Source: Protula sp. h YS-2021 (Eukaryota > Annelida > Polychaeta > Sabellida > Serpulidae). Taken from it: a stretch of 64,000 nucleotides of DNA. Of the stretch, positions 59,401-63,499 are shown in pieces. The stretch covers positions 76,253,214-76,317,213 of the forward strand of contig OX457027.1 of assembly GCA_949752745.1 (NCBI GenBank), written 5' to 3'. The position numbers were made by a program, and so were the translations under genes. Under the pieces are notes generated by a model. It was not told the origin of the DNA. It saw only the letters and a list, made by a program, of their open reading frames with translations, and searched no databases. Numbering within the stretch: the stretch's first letter is position 1; every line of letters begins with the position of its first letter.

Positions 59401-61677
59401 GGAATATCCACGTTAGAGTCCAGCGGGAGGTGAGGTACAGGCGAGCCCGATATCGCTGCCACTGACTGAATTTCCGGAGGAGGACGAGAAACCGTAGCTG
59501 ATGGTTTAGGCTTTTGCCTTTGACTAAGCAGACTCTCCTGCTTCTGAACTTGACTCTGTAAATCCAAAAGTTGTTTTGCAGTTGCGATTGCATAGACAAA
59601 AACGCTGAAAATTCACTCGGGAGACGCTGCAGCTGAGGAGGGGGGGATAAGTCCTCTCGCGGGGGAATGCCTAACTGGCCTGTAACCGCCGAAAGTACTG
59701 TTCCCGTATCCTTATGCGTTAAAGTCACTTGTTCCTCAGACGGGGACTTAAACGCCCCTCCTGGACTGCCACTGGGTTTCACTCTAGGAGGTGAGGCCCA
59801 TGCCTCGCGGAGACGATCCCGTTCTTGCCCTTCCGGGATGTCCAATTCTGCTACAGTCTCAGAAAATGCACGTCCTTTACTCTTGGACTTTTTATGTCTC
59901 TTAACTGGCGTAGCGGATTCCGATTCTGCACCAGTGTCTACGTGTACGGGGGTGGAGACCTGGCCCAGAATAACGGAGCTAGCCTTCTTCATGGTATCAC
60001 GAATAAATTCACGAGTAACAAACGAAGCTGACGAAAGGAATTTGCGCTTATCCCTCCTGCGCTCGTTCTTGGTCCTATTCCGTAATAGGACTTTCCAATC
60101 CTCTGGAGAAAGATGTAGACACTCGCCACACTGGCTGTCTGGCTCACACAGAGGTATTCCACTATTCCGTCTACAGCGGTCGCAGATGGAGTGGGGGTTA
60201 CACGCGGTTGGAGGATGGATACACTGAGGCAGTAACGGTGGAGAATGTAGACTGGCCTCTGTCATATCTGAAATGCAAGCAGAGAAAAACAACGGTGAGA
60301 ATATGTAGTATAAAACAACGCACAAAACTACATTTCTCCGTGCTTTGCTTCAACTGCAAGCTTTAACCTTCCAAGCTGTGTTTACAATTGCTTAAACACC
60401 GCAATAACTCGCTGGGTCTAAGGAAAGACGAAAAGAGATGCTTCCCGGAACGATAACGTTCCCGGGCCGTAACGGGCTGGACCGTAATGGCACCACCCGT
60501 GTCGGATATGGATCTCTCTTGCCTCAGATGCACCTGGGACCATCGGACCGTAACGGGTTTTGTGAATCCCGTTGGACCAGAATGGTCTTCTCGCACCCGT
60601 GACCGTAAGACCACAAAGGGAAAACGGTCCTGGCAAAGAAATTGACCCTCAGACGTCACAGAAAACGTCTCTTTTCGTCGGAGAACGCTGTCAGACTTGC
60701 AGAACCTGCTCTACAAAGACTGAGAAGCGACCCATGGAGTAAAGCTTAAGCAAAAACTGGCCATTTCCGCGATGACACAGCTGGCTGGTAAAGCTTGGAG
60801 TCTGATCAGGTCCAGCAGCCTGAAAAGATCCTACTCCTAGACGAACTGAGGTGGAACTGGTAAGTTCCTCGATCTGAATGAAAGTGGAGAAAGAGGCGCA
60901 CTTCTCGGGACTAGGAAAGTGTCTCCGTGATCGTGCAAACTCAACCTAATCAGACCGAAGAGTAAGATGGCGAATAAACACACTTCGGCTCCATAAATTT
61001 ATCCCAACGCACAATAATAGATAAAACAATCCATTAGGCAGTGAATTAAGTAAAAAATGAAGCAATTCGCACCTTAAACCAGTTCCCTTGCTGCAAAAAA
61101 CCGGCAGCACACAGAATGGCGTGTTGTATCGACGCCACGCAAAAAGGGAATGTCGTTTATACGAGACTAGCAGACGACGTCTCGGGCATTCTGATTGGCC
61201 ATAGGATGGATGGAAGGGTTAGAGTATCTTGAACAGTACCTCAAAAAGTTCTTTTTTATATTGCGTGGTAAATATTACTGGAAGGGAACCCATTAAAAGT
61301 GGAGATAAGCGAATTCAAAGCTTTTGCGAAGTAAAAAGAGAATTAAACGATCCATTTGCAACTGTCACACTAGCTTTTTTCAGTAGCCTGGTGTTGGCTG
61401 CATACATTTGACACAGAGCTGTTTCTTACCGATAATTTTCTTTCCTTGTTTAAGTCCAGCGTACTGAGAACGATGAAAACTGTGTCCCTGTGCTGTCGTA
61501 TGGAATCCTCAGGGCTGTCCAGCTTTGCTCTGAGTAAATAATGAACCCTTCCTTTGAACTGTGGATCTTCCGATTCGAAGGATGAGGGTAGATGGGGTGG
61601 CAGGGTGTACTGGAAGGTGTACTCATGTGACCCCGCTTGCAGTACCTGGTACTTGTCTCGAAGAGTGTGGCGGGGGT
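24730..61677 (-). CDS. Arrestin-domain-containing protein (alpha-arrestin), 3' part of gene, five exons
   Basis: Five minus-strand exons join in phase: 61677-61430, 46142-45960, 44984-44805, 26587-26485 and 24893-24730 (stop). Together they encode about 291 residues: the end of the arrestin N-domain, the whole C-domain and a short tail. Hallmarks are [30 protein letters not shown], the Cys cluster [68 protein letters not shown] and [12 protein letters not shown], all in the family order. Alpha-arrestins act as adaptors linking membrane cargo to ubiquitin ligases and endosomal sorting. The PPxY ligase-binding motifs often found in the tail are not seen, as in TXNIP/ARRDC5-type or invertebrate variants. 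N-terminal exons are missing (upstream, beyond 61.7 kb). Introns are about 15.3, 1.0, 18.2 and 1.6 kb; both large ones hold an antisense histone H1 gene and transposons. Confidence 0.9.
24897..26196. other. ARRDC intron (1.6 kb), left part
   Basis: Non-coding; no repeat recognised. Confidence 0.4.
26197..26440. repeat. Polypurine tract of about 240 bp (GAA/AGA-rich)
   Basis: The plus strand is almost pure A/G from GGACGAGGAAGAG to about 26440. It yields misleading Lys/Glu/Arg- or Phe/Ser-rich frames. It lies 45 bp beyond the donor of the 103-bp ARRDC exon, inside the intron; on the ARRDC sense strand it is polypyrimidine. Confidence 0.8.
26485..26587 (-). CDS. ARRDC exon (103 bp)
   Basis: Acceptor TTTATTTTTAG and donor T|GTAAGC. 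Encodes [20 protein letters not shown] then [14 protein letters not shown], the last beta-strands of the arrestin C-domain with the diagnostic (P)I.IGTIPL. Starts in phase 0 and ends one base into a codon, which fits the following exon. Confidence 0.9.
26588..29155. other. ARRDC 18-kb intron, left part
   Basis: AT-rich sequence without recognised elements or exons. Confidence 0.4.
29156..29960 (-). pseudogene. Tc1-like transposase relic
   Basis: Read on the minus strand with several frame changes and stops, this follows the Tc1 plan. An N-terminal part resembles the HTH ([22 protein letters not shown]) near 29940-29800. A middle part (29732-29514) is scrambled. The last part carries [10 protein letters not shown] (from the D-ARPHTA catalytic motif), [21 protein letters not shown] (from the PWPALSPDLNPIEHVWD motif, its Asp and Glu lost) and [18 protein letters not shown]. 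The catalytic residues are mostly mutated; terminal inverted repeats were not found. Old, inactive insertion inside an ARRDC intron. Confidence 0.8.
29961..31060. other. Intronic non-coding stretch
   Basis: AT-rich; no element recognised beyond short GAGA runs near 30382. Confidence 0.35.
31062..31158. repeat. Short direct repeat AATCGATTCRAATTYGGTAT
   Basis: The 20-base word, followed by ACCGAT, occurs near 31069 and again near 31129. Confidence 0.6.
31500..31885. repeat. Diverged tandem repeat of about 105-110 bp
   Basis: Landmarks TTGTAACTGAGACAAC, TGGCTAGTCTTCCACA and TTGTGACAATAGA recur with spacing near 105-110 bp across three to four units. Confidence 0.55.
32301..33223 (+). mobile_element. 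Internally deleted Tigger/pogo element, copy 2
   Basis: CAGTGGAACCTCGGCATCGG at the left and TTTCAGAGGTTCCACTG at the right are inverted; TA flanks both sides (32299-32300, 33224-33225). It is 923 bp long and shares both ends with copy 1 (9286-11267), but in the other orientation. It retains the N-terminal coding part but has lost the catalytic domain. It sits in the 18-kb ARRDC intron. Confidence 0.9.
32813..33067 (+). pseudogene. N-terminal HTH of a Tigger/pogo transposase, truncated
   Basis: The frame starts [20 protein letters not shown] and continues with [19 protein letters not shown], the CENP-B/pogo N-terminal helix-turn-helix that binds the element's ends. After about 56 residues the reading runs into right-terminal sequence of the element, so the DDD catalytic domain is deleted. 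Confidence 0.85.
33560..36310 (+). mobile_element. Old, degenerate DIRS-type element copy
   Basis: Several short pieces match the intact DIRS element at 53.4-61.3 kb in order. These are an ATTCCC-TTTTGCGTG 5' part near 33573, a gag start (Cys-containing, [16 protein letters not shown] against the intact copy's [15 protein letters not shown]) near 34390, the gag segment [20 protein letters not shown] near 35536, and an RT start ([22 protein letters not shown]) at 36145-36230. Stops and frame changes are everywhere and the rest of RT, RNase H and the recombinase is missing. Orientation is opposite to the intact element. It lies in the other large ARRDC intron. Confidence 0.75.
36311..37145. other. 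Intronic non-coding stretch
   Basis: No exon. A 16-bp unit (TTTTGAGGAGGACA-type) is present three times at about 37030-37070. Confidence 0.4.
37146..37746. repeat. 54-bp repeats with a 243-bp tandem duplication
   Basis: The word CCTTCAACCAATCAAAAGAG recurs about every 54 bp from 37150. In the plus frame 37183-37386 it encodes 18-residue repeats such as [19 protein letters not shown] 243-bp block (37260-37502) is duplicated directly at 37503-37745, ending in GCTCAGGTCTTCGCTATCAA both times. No splice or start context supports a gene. Confidence 0.85.
37747..39600. other. Intronic non-coding stretch
   Basis: Contains a poly-T run (38629-38646) and, at 38.8-39.35 kb, GACGTC/AACGTC-rich sequence like that at 15 and 18.5 kb. 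No exon recognised. Confidence 0.35.
39605..39768. repeat. 18-20-bp tandem repeat, eight to nine units
   Basis: The unit CGGCCAACACCCTGAAAAA repeats; length varies through its A-run. The minus-strand [15 protein letters not shown] frame is a by-product. Confidence 0.9.
39769..41560. other. Intronic non-coding stretch
   Basis: No element or exon seen. From about 41560 the sequence becomes alignable with the flank of the second H1 gene. Confidence 0.35.
41767..41871 (+). promoter_or_regulatory. H1 promoter: H1 box, GACGTCAC and TATA-like element
   Basis: AAACACA (41767-41773) equals the H1-box consensus of H1 promoters. GCGACGTCAC (41823-41832) is CRE-like. CATATATT (41863-41870) is a TATA-like element about 60 bases before the ATG. 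All three positions are kept at the second H1 gene, except that the H1 box there reads GAACACA. Confidence 0.6.
41930..42478 (+). CDS. Linker histone H1, gene copy 1
   Basis: Intronless, 182 residues. It binds nucleosomes and linker DNA in the nucleus and compacts chromatin. The N-terminus (1-33) has four SPKK motifs in a row ([24 protein letters not shown]). The winged-helix globular domain (about 34-109) has the H1 signatures [45 protein letters not shown] and [11 protein letters not shown]. The tail (110-182) is almost only Lys, Ala and Pro in [17 protein letters not shown] repeats. The start chosen is the ATG in ACAATGG, shared by both copies; an in-frame ATG at 41900 would add ten residues not conserved in the copy. 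A histone stem-loop follows, so it is a replication-dependent type gene. It lies antisense inside an intron of the arrestin-domain gene. No core histone genes are nearby. Confidence 0.96.
   Translation: MAGSPKKAASPKKAASPKKKGSPKKRAKTTKKPSAHPDVNTMVTAAIAALKDRKGSSLAAIKKYIAANYKVDMVKMAPFIRRCLKNGVASGRFKQASGAGASGRFRVGKAPAAPKKKKAKKAKKAKKAKKPKAKKAKKPKAKKAKKAKKPKAKKAKAKKPKAQKAKKAKKPKAKKAKKAAAK
42515..42530 (+). terminator. Histone mRNA 3' stem-loop (H1 copy 1)
   Basis: GGCCCTTCTCAGGGCC, a six-base-pair stem with a four-base loop, followed by ACCCA, starts 36 bases past the stop. This is the processing signal recognised by SLBP in animal histone mRNAs that lack poly(A). The loop TCTC differs from the common TTTC. 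A clear purine-rich downstream element is not obvious. Confidence 0.93.
42920..43140. repeat. Interspersed repeat with CCCCGTATAACGAGGGG and TCTG-rich start
   Basis: Begins with an inverted-repeat start and GTCTGTCCGTTTGTCTGTCCG. The same style of start (CCGGGGGACGGATATAG then TCTG repeats) occurs at 45560 and in mirror form (CCCCCATCGGGGGAC after GACA repeats) at 49880. Class unknown. Confidence 0.45.
43463..44056. mobile_element. MITE with GAGTAAGGTGGRGCAAGA ends and TA target
   Basis: Left end GAGTAAGGTGGAGCAAGAGG and right end TCTTGCCCCACCTTACTC are inverted repeats; TA flanks both sides. Subterminal GGGCCTTTTGC and GGGGCAAAAGGCCCA words recur inside. The 594-bp element has no coding capacity, as expected of a Tc1/mariner-type MITE. 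It lies in the ARRDC intron. Confidence 0.85.
44057..44804. other. Intronic stretch before the 180-bp ARRDC exon
   Basis: No feature recognised apart from the exon donor at its right edge. Confidence 0.4.
44805..44984 (-). CDS. ARRDC exon (180 bp)
   Basis: Acceptor GTTGATTTTCAG, donor ACG|GTGAGT, phase 0 at both ends. Encodes [39 protein letters not shown] and IHIQYVIT, the middle of the arrestin C-domain. Confidence 0.92.
44985..45555. other. ARRDC intron (975 bp), left part
   Basis: AT-rich; no element recognised. Confidence 0.4.
45556..45870. repeat. Interspersed repeat with TCTG microsatellite
   Basis: CCGCCGGGGGACGGATATAG precedes a run of TCTG/TCCG units (45596-45662); the following sequence has no coding support. 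Similar in style to the repeats at 42920 and 49880. Confidence 0.55.
45960..46142 (-). CDS. ARRDC exon (183 bp)
   Basis: Acceptor TTTTTGCGACAG, donor CAG|GTATGG, phase 0 at both ends. Encodes [40 protein letters not shown] and SYVTMQQ. This is the hinge into the C-domain, with the cysteine cluster and GYVPGE typical of alpha-arrestins. Confidence 0.93.
46221..46250. repeat. (GTT)n microsatellite
   Basis: Nine or more GTT units in the 15-kb ARRDC intron, just upstream (in ARRDC sense) of the 183-bp exon. Confidence 0.9.
46712..46975. repeat. Tandem array of a 52-57-bp unit (block 1 of 3)
   Basis: Units hold GCAGTTAACTTYTGTGAATA, then a TTTTTCTGGASSAGYTCATT segment; about five in a row. Two more blocks lie at 47487-47580 and 48283-48408, so one array has been split by other sequence. 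Confidence 0.85.
46976..47486. other. Sequence inserted within the 52-57-bp array
   Basis: Begins AACCTCACTTCGCTAGCGAA and AAACACTTGAC and ends GTCAAGTGTTAATTAA, so ACACTTGAC and GTCAAGTGT are inverted near its edges. No coding motif. Possibly a non-autonomous element; target duplication not established. Confidence 0.35.
47487..47580. repeat. 52-57-bp array, block 2
   Basis: Two units continuing the GTTAACTTCTGTGAATATG pattern. Confidence 0.75.
47690..48010. repeat. Interspersed repeat shared with 23.86-24.18 kb
   Basis: Contains GCACGTGAT, GTTATAAACCAGATGA, GGATGGATATTTTAAAAAAG, an ATT microsatellite (47828-47848) and CAGCCAGCCTCTATGGTGGT. Matches the other copy in segments. Confidence 0.5.
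48283..48408. repeat. 52-57-bp array, block 3
   Basis: About two and a half units (GCAGTTAACTTTTGTGAATA, GACCAGCTCATTTTTGTG). Confidence 0.75.
48409..48929. other. Intronic non-coding stretch with poly-C tracts
   Basis: C homopolymers at about 48560-48573 and 48830-48840; no exon recognised. Confidence 0.4.
48930..49908. repeat. Repeat element with five internal units of about 168 bp
   Basis: The words TGTAGGCTTGAGTGTGTTAA, CAAACTCATTC, GTTCAGCTGGGCCAATGTCC and TTACAATACC recur with about 168-bp spacing (TGTAGGCTT at about 49130, 49300, 49467, 49637 and 49802). The left edge has ACTATGTCCCCCGTAT and the right edge a GACA/GACG run followed by ACTATAGTCCCCCATCGGGG. Apparently a non-autonomous element with tandem internal units. 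Its open frames are by-products. Confidence 0.75.
49909..50343. other. Intronic non-coding stretch
   Basis: Has a poly-G tract at about 50087-50103; no gene recognised. Confidence 0.4.
50344..50462. repeat. (CT)n microsatellite, about 119 bp
   Basis: Nearly pure CT dinucleotides with a few CA/TT interruptions at the right end; Leu-Ser and Arg-Glu frames across it are by-products. Confidence 0.98.
50463..50829. other. Intronic non-coding stretch
   Basis: No feature recognised; the duplicated H1 unit begins at its right edge. Confidence 0.4.
51023..51126 (+). promoter_or_regulatory. H1 copy 2 promoter
   Basis: GAACACA (51023-51029) replaces the consensus H1 box AAACACA; GCGACGTCAC (51079-51088) and CATATATT (51119-51126) match copy 1. 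Confidence 0.55.
51197..51745 (+). CDS. Linker histone H1, gene copy 2
   Basis: Intronless, 182 residues, with the same layout as the gene at 41930: SPKK-rich N-terminus, winged helix at about 34-109, Lys/Ala/Pro tail. By eye about nine bases differ in the 549-bp frame. Only two change the protein, both in the tail: Lys to Thr in KKPTAKKAK, and Ala to Thr in the final KKATAK. An in-frame ATG at 51077 would give a 222-residue product, but that extension lies across the TATA-like element and UTR and is broken in the other copy, so it was rejected. It ends in its own histone stem-loop. Nested antisense in the 15-kb intron of the arrestin-domain gene, about 1.6 kb from the end of the DIRS insertion. 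Confidence 0.96.
   Translation: MAGSPKKAASPKKAASPKKKGSPKKRAKTTKKPSAHPDVNTMVTAAIAALKDRKGSSLAAIKKYIAANYKVDMVKMAPFIRRCLKNGVASGRFKQASGAGASGRFRVGKAPAAPKKKKAKKAKKAKKAKKPKAKKAKKPKAKKAKKAKKPTAKKAKAKKPKAQKAKKAKKPKAKKAKKATAK
51782..51797 (+). terminator. Histone mRNA 3' stem-loop (H1 copy 2)
   Basis: GGCCCTTCTCAGGGCC followed by ACCCA, identical to copy 1. Confidence 0.93.
51866..53374. other. Intronic non-coding stretch
   Basis: Contains a poly-G tract (51963-51976) and T-rich low-complexity sequence (53226-53295). No exon supported. Ends at the DIRS boundary. Confidence 0.4.
53431..53595. repeat. DIRS inverted terminal repeat (3' side of element)
   Basis: TCTCCACTTTTAATGGG to CGACATTCCCTTTTT, the reverse complement of 61141-61305 over its full length as read by eye. 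Confidence 0.95.
53663..53775. repeat. DIRS internal complementary region
   Basis: The first part (to CGAAATAAAACGATAG) is the complement of the left extension and ITR edge at 53375-53446. The second part (TTTTACTTCGC to TTTTAATGGG) is the complement of the right extension and ITR edge at about 61292-61336. In DIRS elements this region templates joining of the two ends into a circular intermediate. Confidence 0.93.
53776..54945. other. DIRS 3' part, downstream of the recombinase frame
   Basis: No long frame. At 54835-54930 the minus strand can be read as a basic, Lys/Asn-rich segment ([17 protein letters not shown]) out of frame with the recombinase, after a TTTCTGTTGTAG acceptor-like sequence. 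This could be an alternatively read tail or coincidence. Confidence 0.45.
54946..56028 (-). CDS. DIRS tyrosine recombinase (integrase)
   Basis: About 360 residues from ATG 56028 ([20 protein letters not shown]) to the stop at 54946. It integrates the circular DNA copy by site-specific recombination. The N-terminal core-binding part has [17 protein letters not shown] and VADFLDHLF. The catalytic domain has Arg I in [11 protein letters not shown], the H-x-x-R box in [13 protein letters not shown], and the nucleophile Tyr in [11 protein letters not shown], so the R-H-R-Y set is present. The frame is open upstream to 56442, but that part overlaps the methyltransferase-like region in another frame and looks non-coding, so the internal ATG is preferred. 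It overlaps the preceding frame by about 25 bases. Confidence 0.92.
   Translation of the reverse strand: MVSDQSFLKNKGFSKQVREKIVNSHKGSTAKVYRSQWNKFAAWCSTSKLDPFQASPAVVADFLDHLFTEVKLKVSSIEGYRAAIGSRLKASTGYDPGEDTSLSQLVRHFKVSSPPCPSNIAQWDLSIVLQYLQRPDIFSKDVISAKNATLRFTFLLALASGKRRGEIHALDRKVNKDKGTWEKVTLVPRAGFMGKTHIMTQGMGTFDHITLPSLPDDPDSDGLVSLCPVKALQQYLEMSETYRSDNQKALIISFMPKFNKDLSKQSISNYIKRIILAAYDDAQIDPNPLGESNIKAHQVRQVANSLRAVRNVSLSDILKTGCWVSPNSFVKYYLKDFSQDELSGLYSLGPFVASETTITG
56004..58117 (-). CDS. DIRS reverse transcriptase - RNase H - methyltransferase-like polyprotein (one frame break)
   Basis: The first frame runs 58117-56525. RT (about residues 105-330) has [46 protein letters not shown] at 273-276 and TFLGEFWDL. 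RNase H (about 430-520) has D439 in [10 protein letters not shown]471 in NWLELRVVW and D496 in [16 protein letters not shown]. At the G run near 56597-56602 the homologous reading shifts to another frame ([31 protein letters not shown]), which continues to 56004. That part has [29 protein letters not shown] and [13 protein letters not shown], the Dam-like methyltransferase layout of DIRS elements with FPP in place of an NPPY motif. A missing G in the homopolymer (mutation or assembly error) explains the break. Confidence 0.9.
58029..60265 (-). CDS. DIRS gag-like protein (one frame break)
   Basis: Starts at ATG 60265 ([14 protein letters not shown]). An early zinc-knuckle-like cluster, [19 protein letters not shown] then [11 protein letters not shown], is followed by basic, Ser/Pro-rich sequence. 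At an A run near 59575-59585 the sensible reading moves from the 60325-59288 frame to the 59567-58029 frame, keeping a Gln/Leu coiled-coil-like stretch ([17 protein letters not shown]). After an acidic region come [20 protein letters not shown] and a conserved helical part ([40 protein letters not shown]), ending in a basic tail ([11 protein letters not shown]). Presumed to form the nucleoprotein particle. It overlaps the RT frame by 89 bases. The relic at 33.6-36.3 kb keeps pieces of the same protein. Confidence 0.8.
61141..61305. repeat. DIRS inverted terminal repeat (5' side of element)
   Basis: Complement of 53431-53595. Confidence 0.95.
61156..61198 (-). promoter_or_regulatory. Possible DIRS promoter within the 5' ITR
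   Basis: On the element's sense strand GGCCAATCAG (CCAAT box, 61194-61198) precedes TATAAA (61161-61156) by about 35 bases, roughly 0.9 kb before the gag start. Because the ITRs are identical, the 3' ITR carries the same signals pointing inward. Confidence 0.45.
61430..61677 (-). CDS. ARRDC exon (248 bp), first one present in the window
   Basis: Acceptor GATGTTTTTTTTGCAG, donor TCG|GTAAGA. It begins two bases into a codon and ends in phase 0. Encodes [51 protein letters not shown] and [16 protein letters not shown], the second half of the arrestin N-domain. Confidence 0.93.
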
Positions 61678-62334
61678 CTGCAAAAAAAACATCAATAACA
61701 CACATTTAATAGCATCAGCCCGAAAAGGTGTGCCTTTTTCTCAAGAACACAACAGAAAGTCGGTTTGTACTTCTTTCTGGACAGCTGATGTTGTTATGCT
61801 GGTACGGCAGCGTTTTTTATTGTTGCTTATCCAAGCTGAGTGTATTTTTAACATTTTCGTCTTAAGTCCCCCCCCCCCTCCCCACCCACCCTATGAATAA
61901 ACTGCTAAACGTTGCAGCTACTTTTGGTTTTAACACAGAAGTATCGGCCAGTGCTGTAATTGCACTGATCCCCCTGAATCATCAGCATTGCTGGAGTTTT
62001 GCATCAAATCAATCATTTTCAGGTCTATGAATGGTCCAATGTTCCACATTCCACCATGCGACTGAATTTGGGCGGTTTTTTTTCTCACCTGCCACGGCTT
62101 TCTGTTATTTAAAGTACAATGCCATTTCTTAGCTGACCGTTTTTGTGAGGGAGAAAGTCGATATAACACTTGTGGCAATGAGCAAGAAAATCACAGCTTC
62201 AACAGAATATGCCTATTACAGCCTCACTTTCGGAGCATGGGTGCTCGAAATTTGGCAGAAATCGAGAGAACTTGGGTCGGTTTGAAAAAAAACAAAAAAA
62301 AAAACAAAGCAAAAACAAAAAAAAAAGCGAGCAT
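61678..62334. other. ARRDC intron, no exon seen
   Basis: Includes a C-rich tract at 61869-61882 and A-rich low complexity at 62287-62328. The missing N-terminal ARRDC exons are not recognisable here. Confidence 0.4.
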
Positions 62335-62700
62335 TTTCTGATCGCTTATTATTGAGCTTAAAATTGAGATTTTGCTATGAAATATTTTATTTTTAATATC
62401 AAGAATTGAATTTTTGGTGTCTAAAAATCAATGTTAGATATCATTAAATCATTTTGGATATCAATAAATATTTCGTGATATCACTCAATATTTACTGATA
62501 TCAAGAATTATTTTTTGAGATCAAGAATACATTTAGAGATATCAAAAATATAATTACGGAAGGCAAAATTAATATAAAAAAAATGAATTGTTTGAAATCC
62601 TAAATAAATTTCTGATATCAAAAAATTAATTTTTGAGATCAAAAAGTAATTCTTGATATCAATAATTCCTTAATAAATGTGAAAATGTATTCCATAAAAT
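62335..62700. mobile_element. GATATCAA-word repeat, copy 2 (inverse orientation)
   Basis: Dense in GATATCAA, TTTTTGAGATCAAAAA and ATTCTTGATATC words. The right edge is AAATGTGAAAATGTATTCCAT, the inverse of the left edge of copy 1 at 17085. The left edge is indistinct, so the copy may be truncated. Confidence 0.6.
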
Positions 62701-63499
62701 TAACAATCCGCCCAGTTTACCCACTATATAAACCATATATTTGCCCAAAAAATCTTCTTTTTAGTGTATAATTAGAAAATGTTCAAAAGAAATTTAAATA
62801 AGCAATATCACAATTCTTCTAAGTCATCATAAAAAGGACTTGCTGATTTGTGATTTCACGGAAAATCACGACTCTTAAAAATGCACTCGATCATGTTAAA
62901 CCAGCGCTCCACTCCCATTACTGCTGCGACACAAATGCTGTCGCCTGGGTCAGCTATTTCCCTATTGGCTCATCTGTATATTTGGTTAAGAGGTTAATCC
63001 ATTTCTGTGTTGTAGAACTTCACAAATTATTCTATATCAAAGCTCAATTTTTTCTGGTTCGAGATGTAAATGTTAAGGTTTTTAAGTTATAGATAAATCA
63101 TGAAAAGGAGACGATTCTTGAAATATATCGAGGGTGGTGCAGGCACCCGAGATATAATATTATGTTTCACTTTGACTGGTTTATCGGACTTAAACCACAT
63201 CACCCAATGTTTGTGTTGAAGTTGTTTGAATTCATTCAATCACTACACAACTCCCAACAAAATACACTCCTTGAATTTCATAGTTCAATGAAATACTTCA
63301 TTAAAGCAAATCTATGGATTTAAAAAATCATAAATAAAAGATGAAAATGATGTTTAGAAACAAAAGCGGATATTTGTCGTTAAAGAACAAATAGCTCAAC
63401 TAGATTGGCCAGTGTTTTTTGTTAAAACAAAAATGGATATGTCTCCCCCGCCCCCCAATCAGTCACGTGGAAAAAATTCCTTGCTTAAAATAAAACATT
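62701..63499. other. Non-coding stretch
   Basis: No exon or element recognised. Confidence 0.4.

Larger units (their letters stand above)
53375..61336 (-). mobile_element. Nearly complete DIRS-type tyrosine-recombinase retrotransposon
   Basis: About 8 kb on the minus strand. Gene order is gag-like, RT/RNase H/methyltransferase-like, then tyrosine recombinase. The 165-bp inverted terminal repeats (53431-53595 and 61141-61305) appear identical by eye. Outside them are unequal extensions (53375-53430 and 61306-61336). The internal complementary region at 53663-53775 is the complement of both extensions joined through a shared AAA, which is the DIRS-1 circle-junction arrangement. No target duplication is expected, since integration is by recombinase, and none is evident. 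The ITR match suggests recent insertion, yet two reading frames show one-base breaks. A degenerate relative lies at 33.6-36.3 kb. Confidence 0.95.

Noticed and set aside
61930..62178. Possible additional ARRDC N-terminal exon on the minus strand
   Set aside because: No arrestin N-domain motif and no suitable splice pair in phase with the 248-bp exon.
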